Numbered from the stretch's first letter, positions 27,228-35,606 are shown. The stretch: 64,000 nucleotides of DNA from Streptomyces sp. D2-8 (GCF_023184515.1 NZ_JAAHBP010000003.1:124001-188000); one strand, 5' to 3'. Notes: generated from the letters alone by a model not told the origin. Program-made: numbers and translations.

Positions 27228-27538
27228 ACCCGCTGGAGCCGGCGGGGGCCAGGCCCGGCCCCGCCTTCACGGTCACGTTCGACGGGCGGCCGGTCGAGGC
27301 GCTGCCCGGGCAGACGGTCGCCGCCGTGCTGTGGTCGGCAGGGGTGACGTCGTGGCGTTCCACCCGCGGCGAAGGCCGTCCGCGCGGGGTGTTCTGCGGG
27401 ATCGGTGTCTGCTTCGACTGCCTGGTGACCGTCAACGGCCGCCCCAACCAACGGGCCTGCCTGGTGCCGGTGCGGCCGGGGGATGCGATCGGCACCCAGG
27501 ACGGCACGGGCCACGGGGAGGTGCGGCATGCGGACTGA
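27224..27538 (+). CDS. 2Fe-2S subunit of D-hydroxyproline dehydrogenase
   Basis: This 104-residue protein is a small ferredoxin-like domain with the ligand set Cys58, Cys63, Cys66 and Cys79 (CGIGVCFDC then RACLVPV). It matches the small gamma subunit found with HcnABC/amino-acid-dehydrogenase-type complexes. It would pass electrons between the two flavoprotein subunits. GTG 27224 overlaps the upstream stop (GTGA), and its own 3' end overlaps the next gene by 11 bases, so all three subunits are translationally coupled. Confidence 0.88.
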   Translation: MNPLEPAGARPGPAFTVTFDGRPVEALPGQTVAAVLWSAGVTSWRSTRGEGRPRGVFCGIGVCFDCLVTVNGRPNQRACLVPVRPGDAIGTQDGTGHGEVRHAD

Positions 27539-28892
27539 CCTCGCCGTGATCGGCGCCGGTCCGGCCGGGCTCGCCGCGGCCCTGGCGGCCTCCGCGCGCG
27601 GCGTGCGGGTCACGCTCGTCGACGCAGCGCCGGCACCGGGCGGGCAGTTCTACCGTCAGCCCGCCGCCGGACTCGGCGCCGCGCGGCCCGAGGCGCTGCA
27701 CCACCGGTGGCGGACCTGGGAGCGGCTGCGGGACGGGCTCGCCGCCTGCGACGCAGACGTCCTGACGGAACACCATGTGTGGTGCGTGGAGCGGACGCCG
27801 GAGGGCTTCACCGTGCACGCGCTGCTCGGGCCCGCGCAGGAGCAGCCCGCCGAGGTGCGCGCCCGCGCCGTTGTCCTGGCCACCGGCGGCTACGAGCAGG
27901 TGCTGCCCTTCCCCGGCTGGACCCTTCCCGGTGTCGTCACGGCCGGGGGAGCCCAGGCCGTGCTCAAGGGCGCGCTGGTGGTGCCGGGGCGCCGAGCGGT
28001 CGTGGCCGGGACCGGGCCGCTGCTGCTGCCCGTGGCGACCGGGCTCGCGGCAGCAGGCGTCGAGGTCGCCGCGCTCGTCGAGTCGGCCGGCCCGGGGCGA
28101 CTCGCCCGCCACGGCCCGGCCCTGGCCGGCAAGCTCCCCGAGGGCGCCGGATACGCGGCCCGACTGCTGCGCCACCGCGTCCCGGTCCTCACGCGTCACA
28201 CCGTCGTCCGCGCCCACGGCGACGACCGGCTGACCGGCGTCACCGTCGCCGCGCTCGACACCGACGGGCGCGTCCGGCCCGGCACCGAACGACAGCTGCC
28301 CTGCGACACCCTCGCCGTCGGCCACGGCATGCTCCCGCACACCGACCTGGCCGAGAGCCTCGGCTGCCGCCTCGACGGGCTGACCGTTGCCGTCGACCCC
28401 GAGCAGCGCACGGACGTGCCCGGCGTGTGGGCCGCCGGGGAGGCCACCGGTATCGGCGGAGCCGCCCTCGCCCTCGCCGAGGGGCACATCGCCGGCTGCT
28501 CCGCCGCCGCCCACCTGCACGGCACCGCCCCCGGCCCGGCGCCCGCCGCCCTCAAGGCCCGTACGAAGCTCAGGCGGTCCGCCGCCGCCCTCGACTCCGC
28601 CTACGCGCCGCCCGCGCACTGGCCCGAGCAGATCACCGACGACACCGTGGTCTGCCGCTGCGAGGAGGTCACCGCGGGGGCCGTGCGCGAGTCCCTGGAC
28701 CTCGGAGCGGGCGACGAACGCACCGTGAAGCTGCTCACCCGGGCCGGGATGGGCTGGTGCCAGGGCCGGATGTGCGGCACCGCGATCGCCGGTCTCGCCG
28801 GCTGCGAGCCCACCCCCGCCAAGCGCCCCTTCGCCCGTCCCGTGCCGCTCGGCGTCCTCGCCCGGCAACACCCCCAGGAGGGACTGTCATGA
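27528..28892 (+). CDS. FAD/BFD-type subunit of D-hydroxyproline dehydrogenase
   Basis: This 454-residue protein has an N-terminal FAD motif (AVIGAGPAGLAAALAASARG), a second NAD/FAD fold (AVVAGTGPLLLPVATGLAAAG) and a C-terminal BFD-like 2Fe-2S domain with Cys376, Cys378, Cys411 and Cys416 (VCRCEEVTAG and GWCQGRMCG). This is the alpha subunit of HcnB/LhpB-like dehydrogenases. It forms the electron-accepting part of the complex with the DadA-like and 2Fe-2S subunits encoded immediately upstream. Its stop overlaps the deaminase ATG (ATGA). Confidence 0.9.
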   Translation: MRTDLAVIGAGPAGLAAALAASARGVRVTLVDAAPAPGGQFYRQPAAGLGAARPEALHHRWRTWERLRDGLAACDADVLTEHHVWCVERTPEGFTVHALLGPAQEQPAEVRARAVVLATGGYEQVLPFPGWTLPGVVTAGGAQAVLKGALVVPGRRAVVAGTGPLLLPVATGLAAAGVEVAALVESAGPGRLARHGPALAGKLPEGAGYAARLLRHRVPVLTRHTVVRAHGDDRLTGVTVAALDTDGRVRPGTERQLPCDTLAVGHGMLPHTDLAESLGCRLDGLTVAVDPEQRTDVPGVWAAGEATGIGGAALALAEGHIAGCSAAAHLHGTAPGPAPAALKARTKLRRSAAALDSAYAPPAHWPEQITDDTVVCRCEEVTAGAVRESLDLGAGDERTVKLLTRAGMGWCQGRMCGTAIAGLAGCEPTPAKRPFARPVPLGVLARQHPQEGLS

Positions 28893-29779
28893 CCGAACAC
28901 CGCCCCTGGCGCGGCGTCCTCGTCGCCACCGCGCTCCCGCTGAACGACGATCTCTCGGTGGACTACGACCAGTACGCCGAGCACTGCGCCTGGCTGGTCC
29001 GCAACGGCTGCGACGGTGTCGTGCCGAACGGTTCCCTCGGCGAGTACCAGGTGCTCACGCCCGAGGAGCGGGCCCGGGTCGTCGAGACGGCCGTCGCCGC
29101 GATCGGCGGGGAGCGCGTGATGCCCGGCGTCGCCGCGTACGGGTCCGCCGAGTCCCGGCGCTGGGCCGAGCAGGCCGGCGAGGCCGGCTGCCGCGCGGTG
29201 ATGCTGCTGCCGCCGAACGCCTACCGCGCAGACGAGCGCTCCGTCCTCGCCCACTACGCCGAGGTCGCCAGGTCGGGCCTGCCGGTCGTCGCGTACAACA
29301 ACCCGATCGACACCAAGGTCGACCTCGTGCCGGAGCTGCTCGCCCGGCTGCACGGCGAAGGGCACATCCGCGGGGTGAAGGAGTTCTCGGGCGATGTCCG
29401 CCGGGCCTACCGGATCGCCGAACTCGCCCCCGAACTGGACTTGCTGATCGGCGCGGACGACGTCCTGCTGGAGCTGGCCGTGGCGGGCGCCAAGGGCTGG
29501 GTGGCGGGCTACCCGAACGCGCTGCCCCGCGCCTCGGTCGAGCTGTACCGCGCCGCCGTCGGCGGCGACCTGGACACCGCGCTGCCCCTGTACCGGCAGC
29601 TGCATCCGCTGCTGCGCTGGGACTCGCGGGTGGAGTTCGTCCAGGCCATCAAGCTGTCCATGGACCTCGTCGGCCGTCACGGCGGGCCCTGCCGCCCGCC
29701 CCGCGCGGCGCTGCTGCCCGGGCAGGAGGCGGCGGTCCGTGCCGCCACGGAGAAGGCCGTCGCGGCCGGATTGGCATAA
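28889..29779 (+). CDS. Dihydrodipicolinate synthase-family deaminase (pyrroline-hydroxy-carboxylate)
   Basis: This 296-residue TIM-barrel protein of the DapA/NAL family has the Schiff-base lysine Lys164 in IRGVKEFSGD and the catalytic tyrosine Tyr136 in VVAYNNPID. In hydroxyproline operons this family member is delta-1-pyrroline-4-hydroxy-2-carboxylate deaminase, which yields alpha-ketoglutarate semialdehyde and ammonia. The context here (dehydrogenase upstream, epimerase downstream) supports that reading over dihydrodipicolinate synthesis. ATG 28889 overlaps the previous stop. Confidence 0.88.
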   Translation: MTEHRPWRGVLVATALPLNDDLSVDYDQYAEHCAWLVRNGCDGVVPNGSLGEYQVLTPEERARVVETAVAAIGGERVMPGVAAYGSAESRRWAEQAGEAGCRAVMLLPPNAYRADERSVLAHYAEVARSGLPVVAYNNPIDTKVDLVPELLARLHGEGHIRGVKEFSGDVRRAYRIAELAPELDLLIGADDVLLELAVAGAKGWVAGYPNALPRASVELYRAAVGGDLDTALPLYRQLHPLLRWDSRVEFVQAIKLSMDLVGRHGGPCRPPRAALLPGQEAAVRAATEKAVAAGLA

Positions 29780-29784
29780 GGACC

Positions 29785-30786
29785 ATGCGTAGCAAACTCG
29801 TCCTGCACGCCGTCGACTCGCACACCGAGGGCATGCCGACCCGCGTGATCACCGGCGGCATCGGCACCGTCCCCGGCGCCACCATGAACGAACGGCGGCT
29901 GTGGTTCCGCGAACACCGCGACGACATCAAGCAGTTGCTGATGAACGAGCCGCGCGGGCACTCCGCCATGAGCGGCGCGATCCTCCAGCCGCCGACCCGG
30001 CCCGACTGCGACTGGGGCGTCGTCTACATCGAGGTGTCCGGCTATCTGCCGATGTGCGGGCACGGCACCATCGGCGTGGCGACCGTGCTGGTCGAGACCG
30101 GCATGGTCGAGGTCGTCGAGCCGGTCACCACCATCCGGCTCGACACCCCGGCCGGCCCGGTCGTCGCCGAGGTGGCCGTCGAGGACGGGGCCGCCAGGAC
30201 GGTCACCCTCCGGAACGTGCCCTCCTTCGCCCTCGGCCTCGACCGCAAGGCCACCCTCGCCGACGGCCGGACGGTGACGTACGACCTCGCCTTCGGCGGC
30301 AACTTCTACGCCATCCTGCCGCTGGAGCAGTTCGGCCTGCCCTTCGACCGGGAACGCAAGGACGAGATCCTCGCCGCCGGCCTGTCCCTGATGGCCGCCG
30401 TCAACGCCGAGGACCCGCCCGTCCATCCGGAGGACCCGTCCATCCACGGCCTCCACCACGTGTACCTGGCCGCCCCCGGCTCGACCGCCCGCCACTCCCG
30501 GCACGCCATGGCCATCCACCCCGGCTGGTTCGACCGCTCACCCTGCGGCACCGGGACCAGCGCCCGGATGGCACAGTTGCACGCGCGCGGCGAACTCCCG
30601 CTGCACACCGAGTTCGTGAACGAGTCCTTCATCGGCACCCGCTTCACGGGCAGACTGCTCGGCACGACCGAGGTCGCCGGCCGCCCGGCCGTGCTGCCCA
30701 GCTTCACCGGCCGCGCCTGGATCACCGGCACCGCCCAGTACCTGCTGGACCCCGAGGATCCGTTCCCGGCGGGGTTCGTCCTGTGA
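29785..30786 (+). CDS. Proline racemase-family 4-hydroxyproline 2-epimerase
   Basis: This 333-residue protein has both catalytic cysteines: Cys91 in PMCGHGTIG and Cys254 in SPCGTGTSARMA. Having two cysteines points to a racemase/epimerase rather than trans-3-hydroxyproline dehydratase, in which one is Thr or Ser. It interconverts trans-4-hydroxy-L-proline and cis-4-hydroxy-D-proline, the entry step of the pathway encoded by this operon. It lies 5 bases after the deaminase stop. Proline racemase activity cannot be excluded from sequence alone, but the operon favours hydroxyproline. Confidence 0.92.
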   Translation: MRSKLVLHAVDSHTEGMPTRVITGGIGTVPGATMNERRLWFREHRDDIKQLLMNEPRGHSAMSGAILQPPTRPDCDWGVVYIEVSGYLPMCGHGTIGVATVLVETGMVEVVEPVTTIRLDTPAGPVVAEVAVEDGAARTVTLRNVPSFALGLDRKATLADGRTVTYDLAFGGNFYAILPLEQFGLPFDRERKDEILAAGLSLMAAVNAEDPPVHPEDPSIHGLHHVYLAAPGSTARHSRHAMAIHPGWFDRSPCGTGTSARMAQLHARGELPLHTEFVNESFIGTRFTGRLLGTTEVAGRPAVLPSFTGRAWITGTAQYLLDPEDPFPAGFVL

Positions 30787-30826
30787 TCCGAACCCGTTCG
30801 TGCGCATGAGAGGAACCCCGACCGTC

Positions 30827-31498
30827 ATGGCCCCGCAGCACACTCCCGCCCTGCCCGTGCTGGGCAGCAGGAAGCCCAGCCACCGGGAGCGGGTCGCGGA
30901 CGCGCTGCGGGCCGCCCTGATCGCCGGTGAACTGCGGCCCGGCGAGGTCTACTCGGCCCCGGGTCTCGCCGCCCGCTTCGGCGTCTCCGCCACGCCCGTG
31001 CGCGAGGCCATGCTCGACCTGGCCAAGGAGGGCCTGGTCGACACCGTGCCCAACAAGGGCTTCCGGGTCACCGCCGTGTCCGAGCAGCAGCTCGACGAGT
31101 ACACCCACATCAGGGCGCTGATCGAGATCCCCACCACGGCAGAGCTGGCCCGCACGGCCGACCCGGTGGCTCTGGAGGCGCTCCGCCCGGTCGCCGAGGA
31201 GATCGTCACCGCCGCCGCGGCCGGCGACCTCATCGGCTACGTCGAGGCCGACCTGCGCTTCCACCTCGGCCTGCTGGCCCTCGCCGGCAACGGCCATCTC
31301 GTCGACGTGGTACGCGATTTGAGGCGCCGCTCCCGGCTCTACGGGCTGACGGCGCTGGTCGAGCAGGGGCGGCTGGAGGCGTCGGCCGAGGAGCACCTGG
31401 AGATCCTGGACGCGCTGCTCGCCCGGGACGAGGCGGCCGTACGGGCCGTGATGGCCCGGCACCTCGGGCACGTCAGGGGGCTGTGGGCCGCGCCCTGA
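30827..31498 (+). CDS. GntR-family (FCD) regulator
   Basis: This 223-residue protein has an N-terminal winged helix (ERVADALRAALIAGELRPGEVYSAPGLAARFGVSATPVREAMLDLAKEGLV is the region, residues about 20-70) and an all-helical FCD ligand domain with FHLGLLALAGNGHLVDVV and HLEILDALLARD. The last gene of the hydroxyproline operon, it is the natural candidate to sense an intermediate and control the operon from 26073. GntR-FCD proteins also control vanillate demethylase genes elsewhere, and such genes lie just downstream on the other strand, so a role there is possible. ATG 30827 is preceded by GAGAGGAA at a somewhat long distance. Confidence 0.87.
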   Translation: MAPQHTPALPVLGSRKPSHRERVADALRAALIAGELRPGEVYSAPGLAARFGVSATPVREAMLDLAKEGLVDTVPNKGFRVTAVSEQQLDEYTHIRALIEIPTTAELARTADPVALEALRPVAEEIVTAAAAGDLIGYVEADLRFHLGLLALAGNGHLVDVVRDLRRRSRLYGLTALVEQGRLEASAEEHLEILDALLARDEAAVRAVMARHLGHVRGLWAAP

Positions 31499-31531
31499 CG
31501 GGCCTGTCCGCCCGTTCCGGCCGCACACGAC

Positions 31532-31584
31532 CGATCGCCGCCCCGGTGCCGACGGGCCGGGGCGGCGGATCGGGGCGGCGATCG
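31532..31584. terminator. Strong hairpin terminator between convergent operons
   Basis: The arm at 31532-31545 pairs perfectly over 14 bases with 31571-31584, or with a one-base bulge with 31557-31572, so two alternative stems compete. It lies between the GntR stop (31498, plus) and the reductase stop (31595, minus) and would end transcription from both sides. Confidence 0.7.
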
Positions 31585-31594
31585 GGCGGCCGGT

Positions 31595-32530
31595 TCACAG
31601 GTCCAGCACGAGCCGCTTCCCGCGGCAGCGGGACACGCAGATGAGCATGGTCTCGCCGGCCGCGCGTTCGTCCTCCGTCAGCACCGAGTCCCGGTGGTCC
31701 GGCTCGCCGTCGAGGACGTCGGTCTCACACGTGCCGCAGGTGCCCTCGGTGCAGGAGTACAGCACCTCGACCCCGGCGGCGCGCACGGCGTCGAGCACGG
31801 ACACGTCCGCCTCGACGGTGAGCGTCCTGCCGCTCCGCGCCAGCTCCACCTCGAACCCGGTGTTGCCGCCGGCCTGTTGTTCCTTCGGCTGGAACCGCTC
31901 GACACGCAGCACCCCGGACGGGCACCGGGCCTCGACCGCGTCCAGCAGCGGCCCGGGGCCGCAGCAGTAGACCAGCGTGCCCTCGGGCACGTCGTCCAGC
32001 ACGGAGGGCAGGTCCAGCAGGCCCGTCTCGTCCTCGGGTGCGATCGTCACCCGGTCCCCGTAGCGGCCGAGTTCCTCTCCGAACGCCATGGACCGGCGGG
32101 TGCGTCCGCCGTACAGCAGCGTCCACTCGGCGCCCGCAGCGTCGGCCGCCGCGAGCATCGGCAGGATCGGGGTGATGCCGATGCCGCCCGCGACGAAGCG
32201 GTACCGGGCAGCGGGCTCCAGAACGAAGTTGTTCCGGGGCCCGCGCACCCGCACCTCGGCGCCCTCGCCCAGCTGCTCGTGCACATGGGCCGAGCCGCCG
32301 CGCCCGGCGCTCTCGCGCAGCACCGCGATCCGCCACGCCGACGGGTCCGCCGGATCGCCGCACAGCGAGTACTGCCGCTCCAGGCCGGGCTCCAGCAGGA
32401 CGTCGACATGGGCGCCCGGCTCCCAGGCCGGGAGCGGCTCACCCAGCGGATGGCGCAAGGTGAGGGCGAGCACGCCGTCGGCGGCGAACTCCCGCCGTCC
32501 GACGACGAGTTCGGCTTCGTACACGCTCAT
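31595..32530 (-). CDS. VanB-like PDR oxidoreductase (Rieske reductase component)
   Basis: This 311-residue protein has the phthalate dioxygenase reductase order. First comes a flavin-binding barrel (ALTLRHPLGEPLP, ERQYSLCGDPAD as FMN motif), then an NAD-binding domain (FVAGGIGITPILPML, LVYCCGPGPLLDAVE). A C-terminal plant-type 2Fe-2S domain follows (LYSCTEGTCGTCETDVLDGEPDHRDS, with the last Cys in LICVSRC). It passes electrons from NAD(P)H to the Rieske oxygenase encoded two genes upstream. ATG 32530 overlaps the stop of the 59-residue gene (ATGA). VanB is the best-known relative, but the substrate of the system is set by the oxygenase. Confidence 0.92.
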   Translation of the reverse strand: MSVYEAELVVGRREFAADGVLALTLRHPLGEPLPAWEPGAHVDVLLEPGLERQYSLCGDPADPSAWRIAVLRESAGRGGSAHVHEQLGEGAEVRVRGPRNNFVLEPAARYRFVAGGIGITPILPMLAAADAAGAEWTLLYGGRTRRSMAFGEELGRYGDRVTIAPEDETGLLDLPSVLDDVPEGTLVYCCGPGPLLDAVEARCPSGVLRVERFQPKEQQAGGNTGFEVELARSGRTLTVEADVSVLDAVRAAGVEVLYSCTEGTCGTCETDVLDGEPDHRDSVLTEDERAAGETMLICVSRCRGKRLVLDL

Positions 32531-32706
32531 GAGCTGTTCCCCCGCGGCTCGTCGACGCAGTGCCCCTGCGGATGGGCGAGCATCCACTCCCACATCTCGA
32601 CCGGGTCCTGCGCGGTGTGCTCACGGCCGCAGTGGCACGTGCCGTGCAGGGTGTCGGTGCCGGGCAGCCAGGCGATGCGGTAGATCTCGCCGGTCGGAGC
32701 GGTCAC
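32527..32706 (-). CDS. 59-residue Cys/His-rich protein coupled to Rieske oxygenase and reductase
   Basis: This small gene overlaps the oxygenase stop at its GTG start (GTGA, 32703-32706) and the reductase ATG at its own stop (ATGA, 32527-32530), so it is translated in step with both. The product has Cys24-His25-Cys26, His30, His45, His49 and Cys50 (TCHCGREH and HPQGHCV), a set able to bind zinc or iron. Two Trp in MWEWML add to a compact-domain look. I know no family for it. By position it may be an assembly factor, electron mediator or small structural subunit of the oxygenase. Confidence 0.75.
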   Translation of the reverse strand: MTAPTGEIYRIAWLPGTDTLHGTCHCGREHTAQDPVEMWEWMLAHPQGHCVDEPRGNSS

Positions 32707-33773
32707 TGGACCTTCTCCACGGGCTTCTCGCCCTGCTCCACCAGCCGGGCGAGGATACGGCGGGCGGCCAGACCACCGGTGTCGATGTTGATGCTCAGCT
32801 CCTGGTAGCCGGTGCGTTCGGTGCCGAGCGTCTTCTGCAGCAGGTTCAGCGCGGTGACGTCCTGCATCACGACCGTGTGGTTGTTGCCCCGCAGGAACTC
32901 GGTCACCTCGGCGTCGTCCGTCGCCCAGTCCCGGGAAACCGCCCAGAAGTCGTACACCTTGCCGTCGCCGGACGGCGTGATCGCGTACGTGATCTCGGTG
33001 TGGAAGCCGTTCGGGTCGCTGCCGTCCGCCTCGGGCAGTACCCCGGCCGGGGCGATGCGGCTGTGCAGCAGATACAGACAGGGAGCGTGGTACTCGATGT
33101 CCTGCCAGCGGGTGATCCGGCCCTCGATGCCGGTCGACCTGGCGTAGAACGGCGGGCACTCGGCGTCGTCCATGTGCCGGCTCACCCGGACGATTCCGGC
33201 GCCCTCGTCGACCTCGGTGTTGATCGGCGTCTCGGCGACCTCGGGGGTGCCGATGTAACCGCCGTGCAGATACGTCTCGTGGGACAGGTCGAGGAGGTTG
33301 TCGACGAGCAGGCCGTAGTCGCAGTCGATGGGCTCCATGCCGCGTACCGTGATCCAGCCGGGGGCGTCGAGGTGCCGGGCCCGGGGGATGGACTGCGGGT
33401 CGGCGAGCGCGGGGTCGCCGATCCACACCCAGATCAGGGAGTCCTGCTCGACGACGGGGTAGGAGGCCACCCGCGCGGTCCGCGGGACGCGTTTCTGCCC
33501 CGGCACGTACACGCACGTACCGGACGTGTCGTACGTGAACCCGTGGTACCCGCACACGATCCGGTCCCCGTCCAGCCGTGTCGGCGCCTCCGACAGCGGA
33601 TAACGGCGGTGCACACACCGGTCGTGCAGGACGACCGGCGTGCCGTCCTCCTCGGTCCGGTACAGCACGAGCGTCTCACCGAGGATCGTCCGGCCGAGCA
33701 ACTCCCGCCCGACCTCGTGACTGTAGGCGGCGACGTACCACTGGTTCCTGGCGAAGGCGGTCATGTGAGGCAT
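32703..33773 (-). CDS. VanA-like Rieske oxygenase, catalytic subunit
   Basis: This 356-residue protein has a Rieske 2Fe-2S centre (Cys53-x-His55 in RCVHRR and Cys74-x-x-His77 in CGYHGF). A catalytic domain follows with the mononuclear-iron motif NLLDLSHETYLHGG. Length and the opening FARNQWYVAAYS match vanillate O-demethylase oxygenase (VanA) and related aromatic demethylases. GGGAG nine bases before ATG 33773 supports this start; ATG 33764 is also in frame. It forms an operon with the 59-residue protein and VanB-like reductase. Vanillate is the simplest guess, with protocatechuate as product feeding the pca genes; another methylated substrate is possible. Confidence 0.88.
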   Translation of the reverse strand: MPHMTAFARNQWYVAAYSHEVGRELLGRTILGETLVLYRTEEDGTPVVLHDRCVHRRYPLSEAPTRLDGDRIVCGYHGFTYDTSGTCVYVPGQKRVPRTARVASYPVVEQDSLIWVWIGDPALADPQSIPRARHLDAPGWITVRGMEPIDCDYGLLVDNLLDLSHETYLHGGYIGTPEVAETPINTEVDEGAGIVRVSRHMDDAECPPFYARSTGIEGRITRWQDIEYHAPCLYLLHSRIAPAGVLPEADGSDPNGFHTEITYAITPSGDGKVYDFWAVSRDWATDDAEVTEFLRGNNHTVVMQDVTALNLLQKTLGTERTGYQELSINIDTGGLAARRILARLVEQGEKPVEKVQ

Positions 33774-33954
33774 GGGCGCTGGCTCCCGTCTCTGGTCGTG
33801 CCGTCATCGTCGGGGCGGCCCTACGGAGACCGCAACGGCCCTTCCGCCAGGCGGAAGAGCCCGTTTACAGTGTCAGCAGTTTCCGAATCAAAAAGTGAAA
33901 TCGAAATGGAATTCACCACTTCTGTATTTCGGGGGATTCATCTACCGTGGATGT

Positions 33955-34392
33955 ATGGAAAAGACAACGCAGTTCTACGTAGTGAAAACCGGCGACAATC
34001 TCACCAAGATCGCGCAGAGGTTCCATGTGACGGTGGATCAGATCATGGCATGGAACCCGCAGATCAAGGACCGCAACAAGATCTTCCCTGACCAGCGAAT
34101 TCGCGTGGCCCCTCCCCGGGAAACGGATGGTGATGGCGAGTACGAGCCCTTTCCAGGGGCAGACTTCTTCCAACCGGCAGTGACCAGTCCCATCATCGAG
34201 GCCATGGGGTACCGCCTCATCGAGGAGGAGTGCTCGGTGTATTCCGGCGGTCCCGACTCGACGTGGAGTTCGGCGGACCAGAAGTCGTACGCAAACTGGC
34301 AGCGCAAGCTCGGTTTCAGCGGCACTGACGCCGATGGCATTCCCGGTCGAACGTCCTGGAACAAGCTCCACGTGCCCGCAGTTTACGAATGA
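33955..34392 (+). CDS. LysM plus peptidoglycan-binding-like protein
   Basis: This 145-residue protein has one LysM domain (residues about 6-53: YVVKTGDNLTKIAQRFHVTV, NKIFPDQRIRVAP). A C-terminal region resembles the peptidoglycan-binding fold of actinomycete lysins (WQRKLGFSGTDADGIPGRTSW). There is no signal peptide or membrane segment. The gene and the 60 bases before it are clearly AT-richer than the neighbourhood, suggesting later acquisition. TACCGT (33943-33948) six bases before the ATG suggests leaderless transcription. The stop overlaps the next gene (ATGA), linking it to a membrane protein. A cell-wall anchor or phage/injection-system-derived part are both conceivable. Confidence 0.82.
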   Translation: MEKTTQFYVVKTGDNLTKIAQRFHVTVDQIMAWNPQIKDRNKIFPDQRIRVAPPRETDGDGEYEPFPGADFFQPAVTSPIIEAMGYRLIEEECSVYSGGPDSTWSSADQKSYANWQRKLGFSGTDADGIPGRTSWNKLHVPAVYE

Positions 34393-35606
34393 CCAGAACC
34401 GAAAGCCGGCCGGCCCGTAAGCGCAGCCAAATGACAGGCCTGCGCAACGGGCCGCCGCGGTCCGCATGGCGCGCACGGGCCAGGGCCCGCATCGCGTATC
34501 TCGAAGCGGAGCTGGACCACGAGAGCGGCAGACTTCCGTCGGGCGACCGGGCAGCGCTCATCGAGGGAATGCGAAGCCATCTGGAAAGGGCCCGTGCGGC
34601 CGCGGACGAGGATTTCGGATGGCGGAAGCCGTGGTCGGGAGCGGCTGCCCGTGAGGGCGTGTGCTCGAATATCCGCAATGCCGAGGTGTTGCTGATTCAA
34701 CTGGTGTCCGACGACGAAGCCGTGGGCCGCGTCAGTGAGGTCATGGCACTGGTCAAGGACCACTTGGACGCGGACGACCCACGGCGGGTCCGGCTCGCCC
34801 TGCGCCTGCGTCCCATCATCTCCGGCGACGTCACCGCGAGCGACCGGGACCTCATGGCCCGAGCGCTCGACGCCGCGTACTGCAGCCTGGACGACGAACT
34901 GGCCCGGGTGCGCAGTCTGCGCAACATTCTCTGGGCCGCGACGGTCCTCGTGATGATCGGGGTGGTGAACCTGGCCCTGTACGGGTGGTTCTCACCCGGT
35001 TCGCTGAGCTTGTGCTTCTCACCCCAGGGCGGCTCCGGAGACAGAGTCACCGTCGTGTGCCCCACCTCCGAGTACTACAACCGGCCGGCCGACACCGACG
35101 CGAGCACACTGGCCGGCGCGACGGACATCCTCACCGTCGAGATCGCCGGACTCGCCGGTGCCGCCCTCACCGTCATCGCGTCGCTGCGCCGCATCCGGGG
35201 CACCGACTCCCCCTACATGCTGCCCCTGGCGTCGGCGGTGCTGAAGCTGCCCACCGGCGCCCTGTCGGCCTTCCTCGGGCTGCTGCTGATCCGCGGCGCC
35301 TTTGTCCCCGGACTCAGCGACCTTGACAACAGGGCGCAGGTCCTGGCCTGGGCCGCGGTCTTCGGCGCCGCACAGCACCTGGTGACGCGTCTCGTCGACG
35401 ACCGTGCCCAGATGACGCTGTCGGAGGTCGGCCGGACCACCGACGCCGTGATCAATCCCGAGAGAGTCGCTGTCAGGGAAGGACTGCCGGCGTCCGCCAC
35501 CGGGTCGCCCAACGGTGCGGGACCGCACGACGAGCCGCACGGGCACGACGGAAACGGAGAACCGGTCCCCGACGGCGCGTCCGCTCACCGCCGCAGCGGT
35601 GCGTGA
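34389..35606 (+). CDS. Hypothetical multi-pass membrane protein coupled to LysM gene
   Basis: This 405-residue protein has a cytoplasmic, helical N-terminal half. It is Arg-rich at first, with a likely coiled coil around ARARIAYLEAELDHESGRL. About four membrane segments follow from residue 175: ILWAATVLVMIGVVNLALYG, ILTVEIAGLAGAALTVIASL, LPTGALSAFLGLLLIRGAF and VLAWAAVFGAAQHLVTRLV. Between the first two is an outside loop with two Cys. The tail is His/Gly/Asp-rich and disordered. ATG 34389 overlaps the LysM stop. I do not recognise the family. Its 3' end overlaps the convergent transporter pseudogene by 22 bases. Confidence 0.7.
   Translation: MTRTESRPARKRSQMTGLRNGPPRSAWRARARARIAYLEAELDHESGRLPSGDRAALIEGMRSHLERARAAADEDFGWRKPWSGAAAREGVCSNIRNAEVLLIQLVSDDEAVGRVSEVMALVKDHLDADDPRRVRLALRLRPIISGDVTASDRDLMARALDAAYCSLDDELARVRSLRNILWAATVLVMIGVVNLALYGWFSPGSLSLCFSPQGGSGDRVTVVCPTSEYYNRPADTDASTLAGATDILTVEIAGLAGAALTVIASLRRIRGTDSPYMLPLASAVLKLPTGALSAFLGLLLIRGAFVPGLSDLDNRAQVLAWAAVFGAAQHLVTRLVDDRAQMTLSEVGRTTDAVINPERVAVREGLPASATGSPNGAGPHDEPHGHDGNGEPVPDGASAHRRSGA

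Noticed and set aside
33955..35606. LysM gene as part of a contractile injection system or prophage
   Set aside because: No sheath, tube, baseplate, AAA or other tail genes lie nearby, so only the odd composition and coupling are reported.
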